DNA of 64,000 nt from Adiantum capillus-veneris (lineage: Eukaryota; Streptophyta; Polypodiopsida; Polypodiales; Pteridaceae), in contig CM043944.1 of the NCBI GenBank assembly GCA_014529385.2, positions 56,863,268-56,927,267 on the forward strand, in the 5' to 3' direction. Below, in pieces: positions 11,710-29,200 of the stretch. The position numbers and the translations under genes are program-made. Within the stretch, counting starts at the first letter, position 1, and every line of letters starts with the position of its first letter. The notes under the pieces are model-generated. The model worked only from the letters and a program-made list of their open reading frames with translations. It was not told the DNA's origin and ran no database searches.

Positions 11710-11720
11710 AATCCAAAGGT
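11710..11720 (+). promoter_or_regulatory. Consensus 5' splice-site-like sequence before gag
   Basis: CCAAAGGTGAGTACTC contains AAG|GTGAGT, a strong plant donor consensus, 36 bp before the first gag ATG of element A. Spliced leaders are known in some plant Ty3 elements such as Ogre. Whether this one is used is unknown. Confidence 0.35.
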
Positions 11721-11751
11721 GAGTACTCTATCTAGGGCTTCATAAGTCTAT

Positions 11752-14455
11752 ATGAACCTTAGATCTGGTCGTGTACGAGGAAATCAGGGCATACTCGGAG
11801 AAACCTCCAGTAGAGTATCCACCAAAGAAAGCGTGAATCAAGGCAATTCCTTGCACACAATTCTTGAAGAAGTCTTAGACACTTTTTCAAACTCAACATC
11901 CGAAATTTCTTCTTACTCGACTCACTCAGAAATCGGAAGGACAGTGCACTATAAGCATATACTATCTTTTTACAAGACTAACCGTCATGGATCCCAGGTT
12001 TACTTGGACCCTAAAGAGGAGTATGCTATTCGCATTGATGACCATGGCCTTGAGTTTGAAGAAGAGGTTAAGCAAACAAACAAGGAAAAATGTACATGGA
12101 TCGAAATGGAACTCAGTATTTACAGGTCAAAAACCCTGACATGATAGACAAATGGGGGTTAGAAGTAAACACCATAACTCCATTTATGTCAGCAAACCAA
12201 CTATAGAATTCGAGGGATATGATCAAGTAGAGTTGAAGCCTTTGAAATGGCTTAGTACGGATAATCCTAGGATCGGAGTCTATTGTTGGGAAGATAGAAA
12301 GTAAGAGATCTTCTGTGGACTTCTCATGCCAAACCAGGACAATTAACGTCCATGAAGATCATCTATATCTTCAAGATCAAAGATAAGGGATCAGCAAACC
12401 TACCAACCTACCTGTTTAGGGATTGTTATAACAACAACTTTGTTATGATGACTCCTGAGGAGGTAGAACAAACCAAATACCAAGGGTATTCCATCCGAGA
12501 TTGGATGTTAGGGCAAGGACCAGAAACAATTCAAAGGGATGAACACCGTGAGAGATCATCTGAGAGTAATGTGAAGAAACCAAGGGTATTCCATCCGGGA
12601 TTGGATATTAGGGCAAGGACTAGAAACAATTTGAAGGGATGAACACCGTGAGAGATCATTTGAGAGTAATGTGAAGAAACCAAAAACCACCTCATCACGT
12701 AGAAAACCGGGTGACACTAAGGCCAGTCCAGGGCTACATGAGTCACTATTTCCAACAGACTGGTTTGAAGGACTCCGAATAGGACCAAGTCCCAGAAGAC
12801 TTGGAGTTAAACCAAACAGATGCGTAAGACCAGCTGATTTTCAAAAATGGATTAGAAAATACAGTGAATCAAGGGATCCATACGACCACTAAGTAAGCTT
12901 TAAGCAAGTGTTAAGAGCAGAGCGTATATTTGATTTCCATAATCAATTTGACGGGTTTGGAATGACATTAGAAGGAAACGCTTTGACATGGTTCCAAAAC
13001 ATTCCACCAAGGTCAATCATAGACTTGAAGACATTACCTCAAGGATTTGTAGCTGCTTGTTCCAAAACGGGGATCAATCATAATACGATAGCTCAAATCT
13101 ACAGCTTTAAACAGAAACATGGTGAGTGTGTTAGGGATTGTGCAACTCGAATGAAACAATACATTGCCAGATGCCCACAGATGGAGATACCTGCAGAAGA
13201 ACGACTTGTATCTTTGTTTCTGGAGGGATTGCTAAACAAAGAACTTGATGTTATACTCTATAGTAAAAATCATACAACCCTAGAAGCATGTGTGCCTAAT
13301 GCTATTGACCTAGGAGACAAATTGCAAAATTTTCAACAAAGAAGATGTCCCTAAGGATAACCAAAGTGATAAAACAACATCCACAAAATTAGCACAAGTG
13401 GGAATGGCTGCTGCGACACCACTCTCAGCTATAGAAGATATGCTAAAAAGTTTGAACGGCGTGATGAACAATATGCAAAAAGCACCTATGAGAGGACCAG
13501 GACAAGGGATACCTCCATAGGGACAACCAATTAGGCCACAAAAATGGTGTGAAATTGAGGGTAAATGGACCAAGCATGAGACCCATGAGTGCTACTTAAG
13601 ACCAAAGTATGATGGGAATATTCAGTACGTACCCATGAGGCCACAAGGACAACCCATGTACAGATATTAGCCTAATATGGCCTAAGCTCCAAGACCACCA
13701 ATGGGTATGGAAAGACCTCAACCTGTGTTGGGACAACAACCTCCATATCCAAGACATAATGCAATGCCTATAAAGTACATGCACTCTGAAGGAGTCATAG
13801 ATGAACAAGTATTAGTACCTGTTACACCCTATGCAGAGCCTAGTCCATCTACACTAATGGTAGAAGGAGATTGATAAGGTCCACATCCACCACCAATGGA
13901 AAAAACCATGACTTATGCTCCACCAAAGCTCGCACAATGTATTATGTAGCCAATCAAAGTGTCTGACCTCCCATGGGAAGACCCATGATGAAGCCTAGAA
14001 CACGAAACTGTCATAACTGTGGTGTTGATGACCGTTGGACAAATGAATGTCCAGAGCCTGACAAAAACCTCAAACCAATTGAATCCTCTTGCATACAATG
14101 TTGCAAAAAGGGAGGACACTTTCCGAAAGATTGTCCAAAAAATCCTTTGAACGAGGGTAAAACCATATTAAACGTAGTCCAAGTGATGCCTAGTAGCTCA
14201 TCAGAGAGTGAACCGATTGTTCTAATCAAGGTAATCACTAGAGCCCAGGCAAAGAAAAAGAAACACAACTCCTCTGATGATTCAGATAACACGAAAGTTT
14301 CTTCTCAAAGAATCAAAAGGAGAAGAAGCAAAAGATATGAGATGAGAAAACAAAAACAACGGGTTGAAATCGAAGAGAAAGCAAAAATGCTAGCACAGGA
14401 CAAGTTGAAAGAAACTGGTAGTGAATTCAAGGAAACAATCGTGAAATCTGGATGA
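11752..14455 (+). pseudogene. gag of element A (capsid and zinc knuckle), broken
   Basis: The first frame (11752-12144) begins MNLRSGRVRG. Gag then continues in pieces: 12352-12642, 12671-12892, 12908-13354 and 13973-14455. The capsid domain (retrotransposon gag, PF03732 type) is clear at 12908-13354 with FDGFGMTLEGNALTWFQ, INHNTIAQIYSFKQKHGE and RLVSLFLEGLLNKELD. A Cys-rich nucleocapsid follows at 14000-14150 (CHNC, then CIQCCKKGGHFPKDC). A basic KRRRSKRYEMRKQKQR stretch follows. Stops at 13518, 13669 and 13681 fall in positions where CAG/CAA would give Gln. A 100-bp tandem duplication also shifts the frame. Confidence 0.8.
12481..12680 (+). repeat. 100-bp tandem duplication inside element A gag
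   Basis: CAAGGGTATTCCATCCG starts at both 12481 and 12581, and the two 100-bp copies are nearly identical through GTGAGAGATCAT. Because 100 is not a multiple of three, the duplication shifts the gag frame. The close match between copies suggests a late slippage event after the element died. Confidence 0.85.
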
Positions 14456-14461
14456 TCCATT

Positions 14462-15163
14462 GTGGTTGATAAAATTTTTGAGCCTATTAATGCACCCTTG
14501 GAAGCCTACCAAGCAAGACTTAAAGCAGACCGAAACATGGAAAACAAGTGGAAAAACTATCCATCTCCAAACATGGAAGTAGCTAAGCTAAAAGCTTATC
14601 AAAATTTGGTAAGAATCACGCAAGAAATGCTGGAAAAACAAAAATACAAGCTGGAAAGTATTGCAAAACCTAAAGAGCTAGTGGTATAAGAAACGAAAGC
14701 AAAATCCGATGTGGTGGCAGCACCCCACCTTGAAACAAATGAACCAGAGCTTATAGTGCCGGATAGTGAAGATGCCTTAGACGGAATTCCATTTGTAGAG
14801 GAATATTGGCCAGGACACTTATGGGAAAAAGTGAGAGAGATCAATGATGGGAGCCTAACTTTAAAGCCATCTCCTATAGAGGAAGTCTAGTTGGATAACC
14901 TACCTTCTGATATGAACATGGATTTACAATCCTTGTACGGGGATTGTGGATCGGAAGCTTCAGGAATGTCGAAACCATTGACATTAAAAACATTACCCTC
15001 CTACTTGGAATATAACATAGACGAATCCATCATGTGCAAGACCACTCAAGTAAAAAGAGCTCAACAGAACCTAGAAGTAGACAACATTCATTTAATCATG
15101 TCTACACCCATCCAATGCACTCTTACATTGGGAGAACTGTTAAAACTTAGACCATACTTGTGA
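14462..15163 (+). pseudogene. Element A region between gag and protease, broken
   Basis: Short frames (14462-14689, 14891-15163) align with the gag-protease linker of element B: IFEPINAPLEAYQARLKADRN corresponds to VHEPLDALMRAYEARLKNN, and CTLTLGELLKLRPYL to CTITLAELLRLRPHM. Stops at 14687 (TAA) and 14888 (TAG) occur where Gln codons would fit. The TGA at 15161 replaces the Trp of element B. Function in the family is unknown. Confidence 0.7.
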
Positions 15164-15190
15164 AATGATTTACAAAAAACCCTAGAGAAG

Positions 15191-16720
15191 GTGGGGATAA
15201 CGGGGTTAATCTCAAAGAATTTGGAAAATTTGAAAAATGAAATGGAAAACAAAGAGATTCGATCAGTTCCTATGAACAAGGTCGGAGAATATTATGAAGG
15301 GGAAAAAGGAAACACCACCCTCCCAGTGAAATATAATGACATTGAACCCATGGCGATACTGGATAGTGGAGCTAGCATAGCCATAGCCACTAAAGCAGTA
15401 TGGGAATCCTGGGGACAACCAGCCACCATTAGGAAAACTTAAATGAAATTGCAGTTGGCTTCTGACAGACACATTGAGAGACCTTTAGGGCTGCTTGAAA
15501 AAGTGATAGTCAATTCCTCTAGAATTGAATATCAACACACTTTTTCCATAGTAGACTTTGGGAAAAAACTCAACTATGAAATCATATTGGGAAGACCTTT
15601 CATGCGACAGGTACAACTTATCCAAGATTGGGGAAACAACTATCTGTACTTGAAGCAAGTTGGATCTATAACAAGAGTCGGTCTAAAAGATCACACTTAT
15701 AGAAATGTCTTGAAAATACCCATTCAATAGTTTGATTCAGTCTCTTCAGTTGAAACTAAACTCCCATCCTGGTTAAACAAAGATACTCCTATTTTGGATG
15801 TGCGGAGCTTCAGAAAACGGAAGCTTAAGACAAGAAGAATGTATCGTAGAAAGGGACTGCACAAATGAAGCCTACGTACCTGAACCCTTTCCAGAGCATT
15901 TATTTGAGCCATTTGAGTGGACTCAAATTTTAGCAACAATGGATGTATGTGTGAATACGTCTATGCCTACTCAATTTTACAATGAGGATGGTTACGACAT
16001 AATTCTCATCCAAATGATTTCAATCCTTAACATTGAAAACAAAGATGAGGAACCCAATGACTTAATGAAACCTCAAAAAGTCTTTTCAGACCTCTATTAC
16101 TACGCAACTGATGAGTTGGATGAACACTCAGCTACCTCAGAGGATTCGGGGTCAGAAAAAGATCATACGAGAGCTAAGTTACTCTTTAAGGGAGGGGAGG
16201 AAAAGTTTTTTGACTTTCCAAACCAGAAATCAAGAAGACAAAAATGGTATAGACGAAAGAGGGACACTGGAATTGTGAAAACACGACTTATGCCATCCGT
16301 CTCCAGTAAAACACAATTCTTGATGTAGATAGATGCTAATGATTGTGTAAAGGACAAAATAACTGGCATATATCCTTCAAACAACAACGAAAAAATGTCT
16401 CAGACATTGAGAAAAACAAGGAAGGGTACTCAAGAAAAATCACAGGATAAGAAACAACTCATGACCAGAGTTTAGCGGAAAAAGAAATATCAAGAGTTGA
16501 AAAAAGCTCTAAAGCAGATACACACAACCGAAATGAAAACCATGGAAGAAGATGGTAAGGATGCAATGCATGTTCCATCCCATTACAAAAAGTATACTCT
16601 CTAAGATCGAAAAATCATAATTGAACAACCTACTAGGAACTACGAAAACAAGGTGAATCTTATGAAGGGCCTGAAAATGCTAAAAGAGTAGACTTGGCTG
16701 AACCAAGAGAAGAGCCTATA
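15191..16720 (+). pseudogene. Element A protease region and pre-RT linker, truncated
   Basis: The retropepsin is visible as AILDSGASIAIATK (active-site DSG near 15360) and IILGRPFMRQVQLIQDWG (15580-15630), with one stop at 15440 between them. The linker 15798-16328 (ECIVERDCTNEAYVPEPFPEH) aligns with the same region of element B. The last similarity, KRVDLAEPREEP near 16680-16720, corresponds to KVDLAAPRETP immediately before the RT domain of element B. The LTR starts directly afterwards, so RT, RNase H and integrase were deleted. Confidence 0.8.
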
Positions 16721-16732
16721 CCCTCCTTGTAA

Positions 16733-17171
16733 AACATTTATTATTTTGATGAATCGGGAATATTGTAACTCTTATTTTCTCGGATAAACCTTGTAACTAA
16801 TGAGCCGGGGCTACAAGCTTCCAAATTGTATCAGCCAGTCATTTCCCAGCTTTGGTAGAACTCTAGATTATTAGTTTTGACCACCCAAAAACCTTGGCAA
16901 AGGTATAAAAGCCAATTTTTGTAAGTTTTTGGATAAGAAATACACAGCGTGAGCTAATGGCGCTCACTTCTCTCCTTCTCGCGCTTCCTACTCCCTCTAT
17001 GGTTGTCACATTTTGATTGCGTTTGTTGCATTGCAACTGTAGGTAAGAGCTCTACGCATTGACGTAAGCCATTCACAGAATTTCATAGCTTTTGGTGTTG
17101 CTGACCCGCGGCCTAATTTGATCATAACTAAGAATTTACACTTTTAAATCAAAACTAAGCATAGGCGGGGT
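16733..17171 (+). repeat. 3' LTR of element A, truncated
   Basis: This matches 7552-8010 with scattered substitutions and a 12-bp gap near 16930, then ends at AAGCATAGGCGGGGTA. The remaining 410 bp or so of the LTR are missing and the 181-bp tandem repeat starts at once. The truncation removes the 3' boundary and any target-site duplication. Confidence 0.85.
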
Positions 17172-17173
17172 AA

Positions 17174-17845
17174 GTAGCTACACTCCATTCACACACTGAC
17201 TTTGAAACAATAGAGATAGCTTTGTTCAATATATCTAGCCTTGATAGGTGGTGGTTCTTCAAACCAACTTGGGCTAAAACCTTTAGAACACAATGGAAAG
17301 TAGGTTGGACAAGTGGTGAACCTATACCCCAAACCATCCATGGTAGTAAACATAGTATCTGCAATCCATTCACAAATTGACCGTCAAACAATAGAGATAG
17401 CTTTTTTCAATAGAGCTAGCTTGGACAGATGGTGGACCTTCAAACCACCTTGGACTTTAACCTCCATAACACAATGGATAGTAGGTTGGACAAGTGGTGC
17501 ATCTCTACCCCAAACCATCCATGGTAGTAAACATAGTAGCTACACTCCATTCACACATTGACCTTGAAACAATAGAGATATCTTGTTTCAATAGAGCTAT
17601 CTTGGACAGGTGGTGGACCTTCAAGCCACCTTGGGCTAAAGCCTCCATAGCACAATGGAAAGTAGGTTGGACAAGTTGTGGACCTTTTCCCCAAACCATT
17701 CATGCTAGTAGACATAGTAGCTACACTCCATTCACACATTGACCTTTAAACAATAGAGATAGCTTGTTTCAGTAGACCTAGCTTGGACAACAAGTGGTGG
17801 ACCTACAAACCACATTGGAAGTAGGTTGGACAAGTGGTGTACTAT
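17174..17845 (+). repeat. 181-bp tandem repeat, about 3.7 copies
   Basis: Units start at 17174, 17355, 17536 and 17717, exactly 181 bp apart, with landmarks CTACACTCCATTCACAC, AATAGAGATAGCTT and GTAGGTTGGACAAGTGG in each. The last unit is shortened. Single fragments of similar text (AGCTTGGACAAGTGGTGGACC) occur far away at 52911 and 53020, on the other side of gene G. The repeat lies immediately upstream of gene G. Open frames here on both strands are by-products of the repeat. Confidence 0.9.
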
Positions 17846-18527
17846 ATTATTTAGTAACACAATTGATTTTATTTTTCCAGGAAGATATGGCACCAAAAAG
17901 AAATGCTACAAGGGTGGCTGTCTCAATTGACTATACTTGCAATGATCAAAGGAATTGGTATGTAGAGATACATGGTGTGGAGGGTGCACAATTTCATAAG
18001 GTGCATCTATTTATTGCAAAGAAAGAGAATGACAGTCTTTTTGAAGATGTTGGCCAAGTAGTGGAAGCCTCTATCTCTACAGTTGATGGTCATCCACAGG
18101 TGGAATGCATTTATATTGTAGTCCCAAGGAATCAAGAATTCCAATTGTCTCAAGGAGCATATGTATTTTCACACATGTCTCAAAATAATGATGAGACAAT
18201 GTTTTCTCAAGCATAGAAGATTGAAGAGTCAACTCAAGGTGTCACAACAAATCAACTTCAAAGCTCCATAGCCACACTACAGGGAAAGAAGGTGAAAGCT
18301 TCACGACCACCTATAAACAAGAAAGTCAAAGTGCAAAAAGTAGCACCTAAGGAGACTAGTTCTATTTTGGATGTAGACAATGCATCTCTAGCATCCTCAA
18401 CACAAGGTTCAACGTCCAAGATGAGAATCGTGGATCCAGAAGCTCTAGAGGCAGAGACCATGAAAGGACAAGAAAAAGATACAGGTGGAATGAATAAGTA
18501 TATAAGCTATTTCCCTTTCCAATATAA

Positions 18528-18530
18528 GGA
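18528..18530 (+). repeat. Target-site duplication GGA, left side of the CACTA element
   Basis: GGA precedes CACTACAACA at 18531 and follows TGTTGTAGTG at 31541-31543. A 3-bp duplication is the rule for CACTA transposons, and removal of one copy restores the gene G frame. Confidence 0.9.
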
Positions 18531-18544
18531 CACTACAACAAAAA

Positions 18545-18725
18545 AAGGTGTTATCGACGTATATAGCGACTCTTAACATTGCTATACGCGTCTCTATCTG
18601 TGTCCCTATAAAACTGTCGCAAACAACGTCGATATAAGCGTGGAAAGGCTTTATTTGCGAAGCAGATAGCGACGCGCATATAGATGCGGATATCGACGTG
18701 TATATCGATGACCATAACACGAAAA
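18545..18725. promoter_or_regulatory. Left subterminal repeat region of the CACTA element
   Basis: Several CGTCGATAT/TATCGACG and ATAGCGACG variants occur in both orientations within 180 bp of the end. The same motifs recur at 31360-31510. In En/Spm such subterminal repeats bind TNPA and are needed for transposition. Confidence 0.75.
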
Positions 18726-18965
18726 AAATATTCTTGGGCAGAGGACAGGTAGCCTGGCCTGTGCCTAGTGAAAAGATGGACACAGCCACCAAAGCCGGAC
18801 TTCCTGCCCTCTGCCCAAGAAAGCGAGCAGCACCAAAATCAACCATGCTCCCGTAGAAATTTCGGCAGAGTTCCCTTCGTTTTTACATAAACTTTTCAAA
18901 AAAAACCATATCATGTATACGCCTCCTACATGCTATCCATGTAGGATCTCACATGAGATTTAATG

Positions 18966-19265
18966 CCAATGACCATAACTAACCATAACCATAACTTAAA
19001 AGCATAACCATAACGAACCATAACCATAACTTAAAAGCATAACCATAACCGGCCATAACCACTTTGATCAAAACCTTAATGCAGATAACCATAACCATAA
19101 ACAAAATTAACAATAACCATAAGCATAACCAGAAAGCTAAACAAAACCTGAACCATAACTATGTCTATACAAGAATAGGAGAAATAACCATGTCTATACA
19201 ATGACAATGACAATAACCATAACCATAAGGAAAACAATAACTGTCTGAACAATAACCATAACCAT
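18966..19265 (+). repeat. Degenerate AACCAT-type short tandem repeat
   Basis: Runs of CATAACCATAAC are interspersed with ACTTAAAAG, spanning about 300 bp. A (TA)n stretch lies at 19264-19275. It is a simple-sequence expansion in the CACTA interior and not the plant telomere repeat (TTTAGGG). Confidence 0.8.
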
Positions 19266-20201
19266 ATATATATATGTCTATACAAAAAAGAGACACAAAA
19301 GCGTGTGTGTGTCTCACAAAGCATATATATGAAATCCGGTCCACTGATGACTAGGTGTCACAACCTGCACATAGGACAACTCACAAAATTAGTATTGATA
19401 TTACTTCACATATACTTACTTAATTAAATCAACTCACACATATTAACGTTTCACCTCAAGCAATCAGCGAGACTGTAAGGCCTCCTAGTCTACAGGCTCT
19501 CCTGAAGCATCAAGATTATTCAATACTTCATAGATACCTCTGCGATATCCATCTGACTCCTCTTGACATGTCGGGGCTCGATGCATCGCAAGATTCTGCG
19601 TTTATACAAAAATAAAAGTAATAATAATACATGATTCATCGCGTTTTAAAAAACTCCATAGTTAAGATTGGATTAGAAACTCACAAACTCATAGCGAAAG
19701 GTGTCGAAGCCTCCGCTGCCAAGATGAGATGTCTCCCTGGTCATCTGTGGTATTTGTGCAACCTCACGTTGTTGTATGAACTGCGTGTCTGCTGTCCGCT
19801 CATCCTCCCTGATCTATAGCCACGTCTCGTATGGGATGCCCAAAGGCTTCGGCGAGCCGGTCCTAAAAGCCTTCTGAGTTGCATCTCATCGATGTTTCAC
19901 GGTGTCCCGTGCAACACCCTTGATCCACCTCCTCGGAACAACGTTTGAACCCGGAGCAGGCTGGTACTCTCTCAAGATGGTCTCCACCATGTAATTGAAT
20001 TTTTCCTTTTCCTGCTCACCCCAAGATGTCAGAATGCTAGTCGAAAATTGCAGCTCCGCGAGCTAGAGAATCCGCTGTCTCATCTCAGTCCCGACTCTAT
20101 CCATGTCAACAGACATCTGTCCGTACAGTATAGATCTTGGAGGCACTAGGATCGTGTGCCCCCCAATGTGTCGGAGGTGTGCCAAGAGGTGTGTCGAGAG
20201 G

Positions 20202-20375
20202 TGTCAGGACACGGGTCCTACGGGGCAAGGCCCAACCTAGGTGGTCAAGGACCTAGGCCAAGGGCCGGCTGGACCAGTGCGGACTGGGGATCCGCTTAGG
20301 GCAAGTGCTAGGAGCTAGCCTATATAAGGGGCAGTAGGGAGGAGGATCCTATGTCCAATTACCCTAGGCCTTACA
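20202..20375 (+). repeat. 5' LTR of the non-autonomous element
   Basis: 174 bp, TG...CA ends, with TATATAAGG near 20321 as the probable TATA box. It matches 25478-25647 except for a 4-bp gap (GCTG) in the 3' copy and a few substitutions. Confidence 0.92.
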
Positions 20376-20389
20376 CTGGTATCAGAGCA
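20376..20389 (+). promoter_or_regulatory. Primer binding site (initiator-Met tRNA)
   Basis: CTGGTATCAGAGCA directly follows the LTR end and matches the canonical complement of plant tRNA-Met(i). Confidence 0.92.
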
Positions 20390-20437
20390 AGATGGAGAGG
20401 AAGAAGAAGGGTGGAGCCATGGTGGAGGAGAAGGCAT

Positions 20438-25463
<5,026 letters not shown>

Positions 25464-25474
25464 AAAGGGGGGAG
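25464..25474 (+). promoter_or_regulatory. Polypurine tract of the non-autonomous element
   Basis: AAAGGGGGGAG lies three bases before the 3' LTR (25478) and would prime plus-strand synthesis. Confidence 0.8.
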
Positions 25475-25477
25475 TAA

Positions 25478-25647
25478 TGTCAGGACACGGGTCCTACGGG
25501 GCAAGGCCCAACCTAGGGGGTCAAGGACCTAGGCCAAGGGCCGGACCAGTGCGGACTGAGGATCCGCTTAGGGCAAGTGCTAGGAGCTAGCATATATAAG
25601 GGGCGGTAGGGAGGAGGATCCTATGTCCAGTTACCCTAGGCCTTACA
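25478..25647 (+). repeat. 3' LTR of the non-autonomous element
   Basis: 170 bp, matching 20202-20375. It is followed by the target duplication AGAGG at 25648-25652. Confidence 0.92.
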
Positions 25648-26270
25648 AGAGGTGTGCCTGGGTAGGACGGGGGTCATGAGCGAGGAGGGGTCGAAGCATC
25701 TATGGACCCTCCTCCACAGCAACCACTACCTCCACCTGACGATCGTCAAGATTGGTGAGTGCGCCTGTGTTGCGGAGATGAGGACGTACCCACCTCTGCC
25801 CCACCCCTAGGTGTCGAAGCGGCCGTGATGGGAGAAGCAGGCGTCGTACCCATAGGCGTGCCCCCCCTATAGCCCCCCCCCCCCCCCCCCCCCCCCCATA
25901 GGTGTCCCCCCCCTAGGCGTCGGACCCTTGGGTGTGAATCCCGGAGGTGTAGTACCCGTGCCTCTGGCTACCCAGTACTGAGAAGCCTCTGCCATCTGAG
26001 CAGGCGTCATCCGTGTAACGAAGCCCATGAATGCATCTACACTCATAGAAGCGAGATCTGGAAACTGGTCTGTCATACTAAAGTCCTGCACAAAGAAAGT
26101 AAAATAAAGCGTCAGAACACAGTTGTTTAAATTAACTTTAAGATTAATTTCAAATCAACGTCTTCACACAAACACTTACAGGCCTAGGTCTCGACGAGTG
26201 AGGCATCATCGATAAAATCTTGCACCGTATCATTGTCTATCTCTAATTGCAAACATAACTCTGTCCCAGC

Positions 26271-29200
26271 TCATTCTGGGAGATAGTCTTCATCCATTGC
26301 ATCTTCATCTACAAGTGTCAATTCTGGCTCGTCTGCGTCATCCCTCGTATATCTGTCAGCTTCCTCTGCCATACCTTCGTCGATCTCATCTAATGTCACA
26401 GTAGTATGGACGTCTTCTGAATGAATTTCCTCCAGGAGATCTTGCCCTTCAAATACTTGTTTATTTCTTGGAGCAACCTGAACCACAAACCACCATTGTC
26501 GCTCTCGAGGGTCCGGTACAAAGACCACTTGCTCGCAATGTTCAGGGAGAGCAAATGTGTCGCTCGCATCTGTCCAAACCTTTGTAGAATCTATTTGCAC
26601 AAGTTTGTTTCCATCTCTGCATACCGCTTGCATCTGTCCAAACCTTTGTAGAATCTAGTTACACAAGTTTGTTTCCATCTCTGCGTACCGTTGCATTGCG
26701 ACCAGAAGTAATCACCTTGAACCACTTCACATCCAACAAAAACATCTCAAACCGCTTGAAGCTTACTTTTAGGATATCTGACACTTGACCATAGTAATCC
26801 AGGTTGCTAGTGCTCTCATTCGTGTCTCTGGCACTGGCCTTGCTCTTTTGCATGAAACTAACCATTACCACACTGTCAAACGTGTTTCTTCTGCTGCTGT
26901 CAATTTGTTGTGTTCTGAAATGCTTTCCATGCGACCACAGTGCCATGAATTTATGATACTTTCAGTCACATCCAATAGCCAGTTCTTCCTCTTGTAGAGA
27001 TATGGGTTCTCCGATCTGTCGAGCTACTCTCACTGTCTTGTCCAACCATGCCATTGTAGGGAATTCAGGTAGAGGAGCGAGATAGTCTGGCAAGGGTAAA
27101 CCTCTAGCCGTTCGGCTTCACCTGAAATCCTGTCGCTCCCTATTGCGTCTCTCTTTCTCTTCTTCCTACCTTTCAAGACATTTTTGCATCGGCACTGAAT
27201 TTAGTATACAAAACTTCATGATCTTTTCTCTTATGGCGTCGTTCATTTTCTTCGGCACCCCTTGCCCTTGCGGCTCCTCTCCCACCAATCTTGCATCCTC
27301 CTCATCGCTCCACAGTCGAGGCATTTCTGGGTCAGAAACGGATAGAAATTCGGTCGTCAATACAAGAGACTCTTGCACCAGCCATCCTTCTGCCATGCTC
27401 CCTCCTGGACGCGCTTTTGGCGAACAAAACCCTTAAGTGTTTTCATGAAACGCTCTAGAAAGAACATCCAACGGCTATGGACTGTACCTGCCACTGCAAC
27501 CTCATCTACTACATGGACAAGCAAGTGCATTTGAATAGTTAGGCAGCTCGTGGGTAGATACTTCTCAATCATGCAAACTACCTCAATGGTGTTAGCCCTT
27601 GCGACTGCAATAGATTCCTCCCGTATCTCCTTGGAAGAGATCCACCGCACTAGCTCTGAAATGTTGTATATGCAAGTCCGAACTTCCTCCGTTAAACACC
27701 CCTTGATCGCAATTGGAAGAATGAATTGCAAGAACTTATGCCAATCGTGCGATTTTAGTCCTGACAGTTGATCGTCATGGGTGAATGCTGTCTTGAGACA
27801 TCGCATATATCCTGTTGGCGTCCTGAACTCTGAAATCACCCTTTTAACTTGTCGCTCTTCGTTTTTTAGCAATACCCATGGCGCTCTTGGAAGTTTTGTT
27901 TGGCCAGCTGCATTGGTGAAAGGCCACAGCGGCCACAGCTCTGGCATCTTTCCAACTGACTGCAAATCATCTCGTGAAGCTCGATTGTCTTTCGTTCCCA
28001 TGATTGTCTTCCAGAGAAGCTCTCCCACACTCTTGAATATATGCATTGGATCAACAAATGGTTAATTAGTAGATCACCCCAGTACGACAACGTATGGAGA
28101 ATGGACAAACGTTTCATTCCTGGAACAGGTTGCCCCGCATGTTGCTCCCATCGGCGAGGCCACTCTTGTACATGCATAGGATGACATTCGACGCAACCAA
28201 GCTGACCTTCGCGCAAGTGATGGCCATCTGGAAGATAACGGTGGTGGCCTTGGGAAATTGTCTTTCGAAGAGAGGCAGAATAGCGAACATCCAAAGACTG
28301 CCCGCAAATTGGACATGCATTGTATCCCGAAGTTGTTAGCACTGCATATATTGAAGCATGAATCAGGCCAAGGCAAAGTGCTTGCGAATAGCAAGAATTT
28401 TGTAAATCAAGAACCATTACCAAAAGCTTCTCCGTATCCTGGCCAATCATGTATAGTCCACATAAGAAGTCCATGGATCCTTGCATGCTATTGTCCTACT
28501 GGTTCAACCGCATCTACTATGTCGATCCCATGCCATAACTCTTGGAGCTCATTAACTAGTGAAGCTAGATAAACATCCATGTTTTTTGCCTTGAACTTAC
28601 CAGGTACAATCAAGCTTAATATCAAATGACCCTTCTTGATGGCAAGCCACGGCGGGAGGTTGTAATTGATAAGGCACATAGGCCAAGTGCTCCATGACGA
28701 GCTTCTCAAGCAAAATGGATTGAATCCATCCATTGCCATGCCCAAACGCAAATTGCGTGGTTCACTCTTAAAATATGGCCAGGTATCTTCAATGTGCCTC
28801 TAGGCCTTTGAATCAGCAAGCACCCTAAATGTTGCGTCAGTGGATCTATTTGTATAATTCCACCGCATCAACTTGGCAATGGAACCACAACGAAACATGC
28901 TTTTTATCCTAGGAATAACAAGGAAATGCTGCAACACTTTAGCTGGCACTGTCTTGCCAACTGCATCTTGTTTGTAGCGCATTGCTCCGCACTTAGGACA
29001 CGACAGACAATCTGCGAATTCATTTGCGAAAAAGAATGCAATCATTTGGACATGCATGAATCTTGTTCTAGTCCAAGCCAACTGAGGTCAATAGTTGCTT
29101 TGCGTCTGGCCTGGAGGGGGGCATTTCATTGCCAGCCGGGAGAAGTTTCTCCTGCAACAACCTGTTTAAGCCACATTAAATTAAAAAGCTCTCCAAGCAC

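Larger units (their letters stand above)
7552..17171 (+). mobile_element. Ty3/gypsy element A: old, internally deleted, 3' LTR truncated
   Basis: Two related LTRs (7552-8423 and 16733-17171) flank a tRNA-Asp-type primer site, a long leader with palindromes, gag and a protease region. The second LTR lacks about half its length. RT, RNase H and integrase are missing: coding similarity to element B ends near 16720, just before the RT start, and the second LTR follows at once. The LTRs differ at many sites and the coding part has over ten stops, so the copy is old and dead. Its coding similarity to element B (gag, protease, the region after protease) shows they are related families. No target-site duplication is recognisable because the 3' end is lost. 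Confidence 0.85.

Noticed and set aside
17313-17742. Overlapping frames of 82 residues repeated in tandem
   Set aside because: By-products of the 181-bp tandem repeat, open on both strands.
18966-19265. Telomere-like AACCAT repeats
   Set aside because: Not the plant telomere sequence, degenerate, and inside a CACTA element.
27143-27436. Plus-strand frames within 25800-29600
   Set aside because: Antisense shadows of the TNPD-like transposase on the minus strand.
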